Part shown: in pieces, positions 14,670-22,831 of the stretch
How positions within the stretch are numbered: position 1 is the first letter of the stretch
How the letters are laid out: each line of letters starts with the position of its first letter
DNA from: Azospirillum sp. RU38E
GTDB taxonomy: Bacteria > Pseudomonadota > Alphaproteobacteria > Azospirillales > Azospirillaceae
Direction: 5' to 3'
Assembly (NCBI RefSeq): GCF_900188385.1
Contig: NZ_FZOI01000015.1
Span: 62,001-126,000 of the forward strand
DNA length: 64,000 nt
Notes under the pieces: model-generated
What the model was told of the DNA's origin: nothing
What the model saw: the letters and a program-made list of their open reading frames with translations, nothing else
Databases searched by the model: none
Made by a program: the position numbers and the translations under genes

Positions 14670-17093
14670 TTAACGTTCCCAGCGGCTGCTGATACCCAGT
14701 GGGAAATCGACGCCACGGGAATAGATGGTGGGAAACTGTGCGCTTTTGGCCTTGTTGAATGCCATGCTGGGCACCTCTTCTGCTGTGTAATACAGCAGTT
14801 CCACAGCGCTGACCATGCCATCGCTTGGTGGTATGTCAGCCTCTCCTGTCAAAGCCTTAAGCATGATGTAGGTGAAAACGCCGTGCTTCAGTTCCTTTAC
14901 TTCTACAGCGAATTGATCCTGCTCTGTGGCAGCCAGCAGATGGATGCCGGCCTGTTTGGAAAGCATTTGCAGGCTTTTGATGTCGGCATCCCCCTCGAAC
15001 AGGTCGCGCACGCTTCCCGACTTGCAGGCGTCGATCAGCAGGACGATGCGTTGCGCGCCGATCTGCCCCACCGCCTGCTGTATGGTGTGGGCTGCCAGAC
15101 CGCTGGTGACGACGGCCTGGCGCAAGTTACCGCGCAGTGCCGCGATGTTGCGGCGATCCATGTTGCTGTCGGGAAAGCTCAACCCTTCGCCGAATTCCGT
15201 GGGCAGGAAAAACCAGCTCCCGTCTGAATTCTCGCCATGCCCCGCCAGATAGATGACGACAATGTCCTGCGGTCGGGTGCTTTGCAGCTTTCCAAACAGA
15301 TCGGAGATCGCTCGTTTGGTGGCAGCCTTGTCATACAGTGGATGCAACTGTATCTCACTAAACAGTCCCTTCGCGTTCTGTTGGGCCCAGTTGGTCAGGC
15401 CACGCGCATCATCGACGGCATAATTTAAAGTTAGTAATGGATTTGCATACTGGTTGATGCCAATCACCACCATATGGAGGGCAGGCTTTTCCGCCGACAA
15501 AGTCGGGCCACCGACAGTGATCGTGGTTTCGGCGGGAACGCTGTCCACCAGGTTGCTGGCAGCGGCCACCGCGCGCAGATGATTGTCGCCGGAAATCAGG
15601 TCAATATTGTAGGTCACTGTGCGGATGGCAGCGCCGTTCTCGACCGTGTCCCTTGTGTCGGCCACATGCCGATCCGTCAACGCCTTGCCATTATGATACA
15701 GGGTGATCCGCGAGATCGAGCCGCCACGATCCTGCGCCGTTACGATGATGCGTCCTGGGCCGGGCACTGTCGGTGGTGCCCCAGCAATGGACAACCTGAC
15801 CAGTGGCGGCGGCGCGATACCATCCCCGATCGTTGGAACATCCGGGGTCAGCAATGCATCGGGGGCCAGCAGCAGTTTGGCCAACAGTCCGGGTTCGTAA
15901 TAGGGTTCTGAGAAATTCACCATCTCGAAGATTTCTGTATCGGTCTGCCATGACATATCCAACAGCCCAGGGCCCGAGCCGTCATGGCGGCCTTGAGCGT
16001 CCACAATGGCCCAGCCACGGCGTGTGATCAGCAATTGTGCTAGTCGGCGTTCGCTTTCGCTGTCCCATAACAGCAGGCGTCCATCGCGGTCAGCGACCAG
16101 CACCCTGTCGGCACCAGGGGCGAACACAGCCATGGTGCCGACGGGAATCGTGGCAAGCCGACGGCCGCTACGGCCCAGCAAGACGGCTCCGCCGTCGCCA
16201 GCCAGCAACAGCGTGCCATTCTTCCCGATGGCCAAAGTTGACGGGGTTCCGTCCAGGCCGGGTCTGCCACGCATCTTCCGGCTGTTGCCGGGCTGCCAGC
16301 TTTGCACCATCCCGTCACTCAGGGCGGCTGTCAGGGTACTGTCGGCAGCGAAGATCAGGGCCCGGACTTCCGCATCAGCATCTTCCATGATCATCGGTGG
16401 GCCACCCGCCACCGGCCACAGCCGGACGGTCCGGCCAATGCCGCTGGCCAGTGTGCGGCCGGATACGTCAAATGCCAGCGCCGCCACGGGTCCTGCCTGC
16501 CCATCCAGGGTGGCGAGAGGCACGCCGTTGGTCATGTCCCACAACCGGATGGTTCCATCCGCGCCACCGGTCGCCAGGATGGAACCATCCGGTGACAGAC
16601 GCGCGGCAAGCACCATACCCTGATGGCCAGAAAACCGCCGGATTTCAAGGCCCGTCCCCATATCGTGGATGATGACATCACCTGTACCGGTGCCGATAGC
16701 GGCAACGCGGCTGCCGGTTTGGATGGCAAGCGCCCGCACTGGGCCCGCCTTAACACGGCCGACCTGCTTGCCGGACTGCAGATCCCACATCCGCACCAGC
16801 CCGTCACGCGACGCTGCCGCCAGATAGCGCTGGCTGGAATCAAGGTCGATGGCATCGACCGGACCAGCACTGTCACGCACCACCAGCCGAGGCCTGAACG
16901 CAAGGCGGCTCTGGTTGTTGATGGCCTGGTTGATGATACGGGTTTGGTTCATGCCCTGCGCCTGCGCTGGGGGCACCTGTAACAAGGTGACGATCATCAG
17001 GGCCACAACGCCAGCAATGAACCACCAGCTCATGATTCTCATACTCACGTCCAACCCCTTTGGGTATACGGCGGCCAGCTTGCAATCAGCCAT
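14670..17093 (-). CDS. Exported WD40-repeat caspase-family (C14) protein
   Basis: From the Met at 17093 (807 residues, preceded by AGGGGG at good spacing; alternative Met at 17042) the protein has a signal-anchor or signal peptide (WWFIAGVVALMIVTLL, then PPAQAQG). A seven-or-so-bladed WD40 propeller follows at residues ~55-370 (GHQGMVLAARLSPDGSILATG; GGADGTIRLWDM). A middle region contains an Ig-like segment. The C-terminal caspase domain starts near residue 545 (LHMVVIGINQYAN). The catalytic dyad is present: His619 in YLAGHGEN and Cys690 in LLIDACKSGS. Signal peptide and dyad together suggest an active periplasmic protease. Its substrate, and its link to the DUF4280 gene downstream, are unknown. 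Confidence 0.85.
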   Translation of the reverse strand: MADCKLAAVYPKGLDVSMRIMSWWFIAGVVALMIVTLLQVPPAQAQGMNQTRIINQAINNQSRLAFRPRLVVRDSAGPVDAIDLDSSQRYLAAASRDGLVRMWDLQSGKQVGRVKAGPVRALAIQTGSRVAAIGTGTGDVIIHDMGTGLEIRRFSGHQGMVLAARLSPDGSILATGGADGTIRLWDMTNGVPLATLDGQAGPVAALAFDVSGRTLASGIGRTVRLWPVAGGPPMIMEDADAEVRALIFAADSTLTAALSDGMVQSWQPGNSRKMRGRPGLDGTPSTLAIGKNGTLLLAGDGGAVLLGRSGRRLATIPVGTMAVFAPGADRVLVADRDGRLLLWDSESERRLAQLLITRRGWAIVDAQGRHDGSGPGLLDMSWQTDTEIFEMVNFSEPYYEPGLLAKLLLAPDALLTPDVPTIGDGIAPPPLVRLSIAGAPPTVPGPGRIIVTAQDRGGSISRITLYHNGKALTDRHVADTRDTVENGAAIRTVTYNIDLISGDNHLRAVAAASNLVDSVPAETTITVGGPTLSAEKPALHMVVIGINQYANPLLTLNYAVDDARGLTNWAQQNAKGLFSEIQLHPLYDKAATKRAISDLFGKLQSTRPQDIVVIYLAGHGENSDGSWFFLPTEFGEGLSFPDSNMDRRNIAALRGNLRQAVVTSGLAAHTIQQAVGQIGAQRIVLLIDACKSGSVRDLFEGDADIKSLQMLSKQAGIHLLAATEQDQFAVEVKELKHGVFTYIMLKALTGEADIPPSDGMVSAVELLYYTAEEVPSMAFNKAKSAQFPTIYSRGVDFPLGISSRWER

Positions 17094-17288
17094 AAGGTTG
17101 CCCCCTGGCCGATTGGTTAAGATGTTTAAACTAGTAATCAACCTAAGGGAGATTTTGTAAATTATCATCTACCAAATTATAACAATAACAGTTATATAAT
17201 CAATAAATAGATTTTAGCCGTGAAATGCGACTTGGATTCAATGAAGAATAATCAAGCGCATACACTATTGCTGATGAAGAGGGGCAAG
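17094..17288. promoter_or_regulatory. AT-rich divergent promoter region
   Basis: The spacer between the leftward caspase unit and the rightward autotransporter is strongly AT-rich around 17125-17215, unlike the GC-rich surroundings. It must hold both promoters. I cannot assign -35/-10 boxes with confidence. Confidence 0.4.
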
Positions 17289-20273
17289 ATGAACGGTAAG
17301 CGCACGGAGAAGAAAATTCGATTCTTGAATGCAATTATGGGCGGCGCTTCCGTCGTCGCATTGTTCTGCGGGGCGGTTCAGGCATCAACGGTGACGCCGA
17401 ACACCGATGCGGCGGCTCTGGCAGCCATCTTGATTAACAGCGACAGCGTTTCCCTTGTGGCCGGATCGGCAAAATTCACCGGCAGCAACCTGGCTGTTGG
17501 CACTTTCGCCGACACAGGTTCCATCTTTCCATTCACAAATGGCGTGGTGCTTTCCTCGGGTCGTGTATCCAGCCTTCTCGGATCGAATGAGGAGGAAGTT
17601 CTGGGTACTAATGGGGATGCGGACCTGTCAGCCTTAACCGGGGGAATAACCTTCGATGCCGCGGTGCTGGAGTTCAGCTTCATTCCTGCCAGTGATCAAA
17701 TATCTTATTCCTATGTATTCGGATCTAATGAATATCCTGAATATGTTGGGAAAAGTTATAACGATGTATTTGGCTTTTTTGTAAATGGTAAGAATGTGGC
17801 CCTGATCCCAGGAACCACAAATCCAGTTGCCATTAATTCCGTGAACCACCTCCGAAATAGTGAGTATTATTTCGACAATCAGGGCCGGGTGGTTCCGGTT
17901 AATCTTGATGGTTTGGTTGGCCGCGACGGTAAGATGGTGGTTGTCGCAAATGTAACTCCAGGACAAAAGAATACCTTCAAGATTGCAATCGCTGACGTTG
18001 GAGATGCGGGGTATAATTCTGCCGTCTTCTTGGGCACCGGTGCCGTCAAGGCGGTGCCGGTGCAGACCATCGACACCGCCAAGCCCTTCTATACCCAGGA
18101 AGATTCTGCCGCCACTGGTGCGTCGATTAATTTCGATGGCGGTACGCTCAAACTCACCAACGGTTTTGCCACACAGGCGGCAGTGTTCGTCAGACAGGCT
18201 GGCGGTACGATCGACAGCAACGGCTATGCCGGTATCTTTTCCGGCGCGCTCGGTGGTACGGGCGATCTGCTCAAGACTGGTAGTTTGGGCATCCAGTTCG
18301 GTGGTGCCAGCACCTATACGGGCAAGTTGACGGTCAAAGAAGGGTTTGTCGTCGCGAATGCGGCCAACATGCCGGGGACGGTGTTGCTGTCGGACGCTTC
18401 CGCCTTTGTGAACTTCAATCAGGATGTTGACGGCACCTATGCCGGCGCCATCAGCGGTTCCGGTTATGTGGTGAAAAGCGGGGGGGGCACGCTGACCGTC
18501 AACAGCCAGATGGCGCAGACGGGCGGCGTAATGGTCGCTCAGGGCACGCTGAAGCTGGGCGTGGATAATGCCATTGCCGCCGCTGGAACCCTGACCTTCA
18601 CCCAGGGGCAGGGCCCAAGTGGCAATGACGGACAGGGTCCCACAACGTTCCAGGGTACCATCGACCTTAACGGCAAATCCCTCACCGTGGCGGGGCTGAA
18701 GTCCGCGCAGCTTGCATCTGGCGGCACCGCTGGCGGCACGCTGGCCATCAACGGCGGTACCCTGAACATCAATGGTACGGGAACCGATACCTATGGCGGG
18801 GTGATCACCGGTTCCACCGGCAGCCTGACCAAGAATGGCAGCGGCAGCCTGACCCTTTCGGGTAATAGCAGCTTCGCTGGGACCACGACGGTGAATGGCG
18901 GCACATTGGCGGTGACCGGCAATCTTTCCAGTGCCCTGACCATTGCCAGCGGCGGCATCCTGCGCAACAGCGGAACGGTCGGGTCTGTCACCAATTCTGG
19001 CACGATGGCCGGTGATGCCAATGCCATGAGCATCATGCGGGTGAACGGTAACTTCACCCAGAACGCGAGCGGCGTGCTGAACATCAAGGTGGATGCCGCG
19101 GGCGGGTCTGACAAATTGCAGGTGTCTGGTACTGCCAACCTTGGTGGCACCTTAGCTGTACTGCCCGCCCTTGGCACATATCAGGCGGGTACGACCTACA
19201 ATATCGTGTCAGCTACGACGCTGACCGGCACCTTTACAGAGATTACCGGTGCCATTCCGGGCCTGGAGATCAAGCCTGTCTATACGACAGGCGGCCTAAA
19301 TCTGGTGCTCAACAAGCCGATTGATGTCGCCGCGGTAGTGGCCGAGGCATCACAGCAACTGGTTAGTGAGACTGGCCAAGCCCAGACTCGTACCACCACC
19401 CGCAATTCGGTATCTGCTGTGTCCAACCGGCTGCAGAATGTGTTTTCCGGCCGGGCGCTGGGAGGTGGCAATCAACGCACCGCGGCCGCCGATACCATGA
19501 CCGGCATGTCTGCGGGTGACGAGAACCCGTTGGACGGTGTCAGCGTCTGGGCCGATGCCAGCGCATCGCGCCTGATCAACTCTGTCACAGATGACAAATT
19601 CGCCGGCTGGAGCCAGAATCTGCTGTTTGGCGCGGACAAGCAGTTCACACCCGATTGGGTGGCCGGTGCCGTCGTTGGCATTGAACATTCCGATCTCGAT
19701 ACCAGCCTGCTGAACGGGCGGCGCCAGGCGCTTGGCGGTTCGCTGACGGGTTATGCCGGTTATCGCATTAATGAACATTCCAATATCAACGTGCAGGCTG
19801 GTGCCGGTGCTCTGTCCAATAAGCTGGAACAGAATGCTCTGGGGCTTTCTGGTAAGGACACGTTCGCATCCTGGCGCATCATGACGGCTGTCAACCTGAA
19901 CAGCAGCTGGGCGGTGAAGAAGTACGAACTTTCGACGCTGGCAGGTCTCAGCTATGCCTATGACAGCTATGATGATTACAATGCCTCCACGGGGCGGCTT
20001 GTTTCACCGACGCCGTCGCGGCTGGCCCAGATTCGTATCGGTGGGGAAGCGGCCTACAATGCCAGCGAGAAGTTCCAGCCGTACCTCAGCGCAACCTATG
20101 AAGGCGATATCAGCAGCAGTGGGGAGGGTGCGCGCAACGGTGCCATTTTCGGCGGTGGTGCACGTTTCTTCATCTCTGAAAGGCTGACCGGTGCCGTTCT
20201 GGCAAATGCCCAGGCTTTCCGTAAGAATGACCATGTCTATTCGGCTTTCGCCAATATCCGTTACAGCTTCTAA
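17289..20273 (+). CDS. Autotransporter adhesin with choice-of-anchor-L domain
   Basis: The ATG at 17289 follows AGAGGGG; the frame is open back to GTG 17220. The signal peptide is of extended type (KKIRFLNAIMGGASVVALFCGAVQAS). Next is a ~220-residue choice-of-anchor-L domain (SDSVSLVAGSAKFTGS; VLEFSFIPASDQISYSYVFG; SNEYPEYVGKSYNDVFGFFV). The passenger then has autotransporter-associated beta-strand repeats (GSLTKNGSGSLTLSGNSSF; TTTVNGGTLAVTGNL). A ~260-residue autotransporter barrel ends in Phe (FANIRYSF). The protein should be surface-displayed, probably for adhesion or matrix contact. The stop codon's last base is the first base of repeat R3a. Confidence 0.88.
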   Translation: MNGKRTEKKIRFLNAIMGGASVVALFCGAVQASTVTPNTDAAALAAILINSDSVSLVAGSAKFTGSNLAVGTFADTGSIFPFTNGVVLSSGRVSSLLGSNEEEVLGTNGDADLSALTGGITFDAAVLEFSFIPASDQISYSYVFGSNEYPEYVGKSYNDVFGFFVNGKNVALIPGTTNPVAINSVNHLRNSEYYFDNQGRVVPVNLDGLVGRDGKMVVVANVTPGQKNTFKIAIADVGDAGYNSAVFLGTGAVKAVPVQTIDTAKPFYTQEDSAATGASINFDGGTLKLTNGFATQAAVFVRQAGGTIDSNGYAGIFSGALGGTGDLLKTGSLGIQFGGASTYTGKLTVKEGFVVANAANMPGTVLLSDASAFVNFNQDVDGTYAGAISGSGYVVKSGGGTLTVNSQMAQTGGVMVAQGTLKLGVDNAIAAAGTLTFTQGQGPSGNDGQGPTTFQGTIDLNGKSLTVAGLKSAQLASGGTAGGTLAINGGTLNINGTGTDTYGGVITGSTGSLTKNGSGSLTLSGNSSFAGTTTVNGGTLAVTGNLSSALTIASGGILRNSGTVGSVTNSGTMAGDANAMSIMRVNGNFTQNASGVLNIKVDAAGGSDKLQVSGTANLGGTLAVLPALGTYQAGTTYNIVSATTLTGTFTEITGAIPGLEIKPVYTTGGLNLVLNKPIDVAAVVAEASQQLVSETGQAQTRTTTRNSVSAVSNRLQNVFSGRALGGGNQRTAAADTMTGMSAGDENPLDGVSVWADASASRLINSVTDDKFAGWSQNLLFGADKQFTPDWVAGAVVGIEHSDLDTSLLNGRRQALGGSLTGYAGYRINEHSNINVQAGAGALSNKLEQNALGLSGKDTFASWRIMTAVNLNSSWAVKKYELSTLAGLSYAYDSYDDYNASTGRLVSPTPSRLAQIRIGGEAAYNASEKFQPYLSATYEGDISSSGEGARNGAIFGGGARFFISERLTGAVLANAQAFRKNDHVYSAFANIRYSF

Positions 20274-20422
20274 TACCGGTGGCACGAAATCATGACCGCT
20301 GGTAACGCTTTCGTGCCCCTCAATCGCCGGCGCCAGCATTCGCGGGCTTGGCTACGCCGCTACCAAGCGGCGTGGCGGCGGTCGCAGTATTGCCAACGGC
20401 CATGAATTATGACCGTTGGTAT
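20273..20422. repeat. R3 structured repeat, copy a (150 bp)
   Basis: It begins ATACCGGTGGCACGAAA, ends CCGTTGGTAT, and matches 57323-57472 at the same length. Stem-loops: GGCACGAAA/TTTCGTGCC, GCCGCT/AGCGGC around ACCA, and CCAACGGCCAT/ATGACCGTTGG. The CGGCGGC/GCCGCCG stem of copy b is disrupted here. Its left end overlaps the TAA of the autotransporter. Its right end contains the ATG of the next gene. Confidence 0.85.
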
Positions 20423-21277
20423 AAATCAACGGCTGGCAGGTGGGTCTGGGGTCTGGCTGTGGTCGCCGGGCTTACCCTGGCCCTGCTGGCCGGATGCACA
20501 CAAAACACCATCTCACGGCTTGATGCGGCGTCGGCTTTGGCGCATCAAGCCGGTCTTTCGCCCCGCCGCTTTCCTGCCGGTGATTTCATTCTTGCCGGTT
20601 GGATGCGGCCGGGTACGGGTGACCATCTGATTGTTTTCATTGAAGGCGACGGTCATGCGTGGGAAAGCCGTCAAAGACCGTCCGGCGACCCCACACCATG
20701 GCACCCCATTGGCTTGGCCTTGGCGGCGGCCCATGCTGAAGGGCCGGTTCTAGCCCTGGCCCGGCCCTGCCAATATACAATGTCGCAGGAGCAGCCGGAA
20801 TGCCGTGCGGCGGTCTGGACGGATGGGCGCTTTTCACCCGCCGTGCTGGCCGCACTCGATCAGGTCATCACCCTGGCGGCGGCGGAATCTGGCGGCAAAC
20901 GGCTTATCCTGGTTGGATATTCCGGCGGGGGGACCGCTGCGGCCCTGATCGCGGCCCGGCGGGTTGATGTTGATGGGTTGGTCACCGTTGCGGCACCCCT
21001 TGATCTTAAGGCGTGGACCAGCCATCACAACATCAGCAGCCTGACCGCATCCATTGATCCTGCCACGGCCGTCGCGGCCCTGCGCGGGTTACGTCAATTG
21101 CATGTGGCGGGAACCGAGGATGCCACCGTTCCTGCGAACTTCGTCGTCGATTTTGCCCGGCGTGTTGGCGCGCCGGCGCTGGTGCTCCAGGGTCTGGACC
21201 ATAATGGCCAGTGGTCCAAGCAATGGCCGGAAATCTGGCAGGCTTTCCTGAATGCTGGTCACCCGCCCAAAGGCTGA
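20402..21277 (+). CDS. Lipoprotein alpha/beta hydrolase
   Basis: From ATG 20402 the N-terminus carries a lipoprotein signal (WVWGLAVVAGLTLALLAGC), so the mature protein should be membrane-anchored in the periplasm. The hydrolase core has FIEGDGHAWES (oxyanion side), GYSGGG nucleophile elbow, GTEDATVPA near the acid residue and LDHNGQW with the His. The substrate is unknown. The start ATG lies inside repeat R3a, and no later in-frame start keeps the full signal peptide, so the repeat appears to have become the gene's 5' end. It overlaps the convergent S33-like hydrolase by 19 bp. Confidence 0.78.
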   Translation: MNYDRWYKSTAGRWVWGLAVVAGLTLALLAGCTQNTISRLDAASALAHQAGLSPRRFPAGDFILAGWMRPGTGDHLIVFIEGDGHAWESRQRPSGDPTPWHPIGLALAAAHAEGPVLALARPCQYTMSQEQPECRAAVWTDGRFSPAVLAALDQVITLAAAESGGKRLILVGYSGGGTAAALIAARRVDVDGLVTVAAPLDLKAWTSHHNISSLTASIDPATAVAALRGLRQLHVAGTEDATVPANFVVDFARRVGAPALVLQGLDHNGQWSKQWPEIWQAFLNAGHPPKG

Positions 21278-22818
21278 AGCACGAACCGGGGTGGCAGCAC
21301 ACGGTCCAAACACGGAAAATCAAGGGTGCGAACCGGATTGACCAGGAAAGCGGCAACCATGCCCGCCCCGCAGGGGGATGCCCCAAGCACGTCGTGACCA
21401 AGCCCCCGAAACCTAAAAACCTGTGCATTGGGGAAGCGGGTAGCCAGGGTATCCGCACGGCTTGATGGAACATATGTATCGTAAACGCCAGTCAGGATCA
21501 ACGCCGGCACGGCACTGGTGACGGGCCGATAGAAATCGGCAGGGGCAGGTTCCAGCATCAAGGCCGGGCAGGCCGCGTCGAAATCTGTCTCTACCGCGTC
21601 AGCCACAGCATAGGGGTGGAAGGGCGCGGCGGCCGCCCGCAGCGCTGATGCGTCGATATGGGGCCGTTCCTCCCGGCAGCCGATGGCGAGGTTGAGGCCG
21701 TAGGACAATTCATCAAAGACCCGCCATAGGGCCGGCGGCATCAACACTGTTCTGGTCAGCGCTGCATCGCCAGCCCTGGGATCAAGCCTGGCCAAATAAT
21801 CCAACAGGCGCGGGGTAGTGGCTGGGCCGTTGCCGCTGCCGACATGGGCGGCCAGCAAATTGGCGATATCATGCCATTCCACGGCGTGTATTGCCCGTGC
21901 ATCCCGCCCGGTGGACAACGTGATCGTCAGTGGGGTGCGGGTCCAGGCCGTGGCCAGACGTTCAACAATGCCATCCAGGTTGGGGAAGGTCCGCGCGCAG
22001 GCCGGTTGGGCCTTGCAATCGCTGACGGCCAACAGCATTGCCGACCGGATCGCCTCGAACCGATCCTTATCCAACCAGGTGGTACCGGGCAGACCAGGGG
22101 AGTTAAAGATGACGCTGCGGACCGCGTTGCCATCCAGCCGCAGCAGGGCTTGTGCCGCAATGGCCCCGTATGAGGTGGCCAGGATGTTCCATTGCCGGAT
22201 ACCCAGCGCTACGCGCAGCGCCTGCAGGTCGTGTGCGCTTTGCGCCGTATCGAAATTCTCCAACCGGAAGCCTGCGGCACGAATGGGCTCCAGGCATGAC
22301 AGCGCATCTCTGGCGGTAATGGTGCCGTACCAATAATGCCAGGGATCAATTCCCTTGCAGGCAAGCGATGGTCTGGACAGGCCGCTACCGCGCTGATCGA
22401 AAAAAATCAGGTCGCGACTGGCGCGGCTTGCAGCCAAGCTTTTGGCCAGCCTGTCGGCATGGTCGCTGCCGGCCTGGCCTGGACCGCCCAGCACCACCAG
22501 CAACGGATCCTCCCTCCCGGGTTCTAGGGCGGGATACAATGTCGCGAACAGGTCAATCCGGGGTGATGACGGAGATTGCCAATCCCCCGGAACGGCCAAC
22601 CGCAGGCAACGCGCCGCAGGGTCGCCGCTCAGACTGGGTGGGCATGCGACCCAGGTCGGAACAGGCGGCGACAGGCGCACCACCGGCACGGGCACCAGTG
22701 ATGTGCGAGGACGCGGTTTGTACAGCATGGTCAGGCCAAATGCGATCATCCCCATCATGGTGATGATGCCCCCCAGAACCAGGGCATATCGAGCCAGCGA
22801 GTGCTTCATGTCCGGCAT
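21259..22818 (-). CDS. S33/TAP-like alpha/beta hydrolase with N-terminal membrane anchor
   Basis: Membrane-anchored hydrolase of ~519 residues. The Met at 22818 follows ACGGGCGGG and lies 13 bp after the ppkA stop. One N-terminal helix (YALVLGGIITMMGMIAFGL) is followed by a periplasmic catalytic domain: VVLGGPGQAGSDH oxyanion loop, FFDQRGSGLS, nucleophile ATSYGAIAAQ (Ala in place of the first Gly), and a TAP-like C-terminus with LTGVYDTYVPSS and FRGLGHDVLG. This layout matches tripeptidyl-aminopeptidase/proline-iminopeptidase relatives. It is the last gene of the leftward T6SS operon as judged by spacing. Whether it serves secretion is unknown. Confidence 0.8.
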   Translation of the reverse strand: MPDMKHSLARYALVLGGIITMMGMIAFGLTMLYKPRPRTSLVPVPVVRLSPPVPTWVACPPSLSGDPAARCLRLAVPGDWQSPSSPRIDLFATLYPALEPGREDPLLVVLGGPGQAGSDHADRLAKSLAASRASRDLIFFDQRGSGLSRPSLACKGIDPWHYWYGTITARDALSCLEPIRAAGFRLENFDTAQSAHDLQALRVALGIRQWNILATSYGAIAAQALLRLDGNAVRSVIFNSPGLPGTTWLDKDRFEAIRSAMLLAVSDCKAQPACARTFPNLDGIVERLATAWTRTPLTITLSTGRDARAIHAVEWHDIANLLAAHVGSGNGPATTPRLLDYLARLDPRAGDAALTRTVLMPPALWRVFDELSYGLNLAIGCREERPHIDASALRAAAAPFHPYAVADAVETDFDAACPALMLEPAPADFYRPVTSAVPALILTGVYDTYVPSSRADTLATRFPNAQVFRFRGLGHDVLGASPCGAGMVAAFLVNPVRTLDFPCLDRVLPPRFVLQPLGG

Positions 22819-22831
22819 CCCGCCCGTTTCA

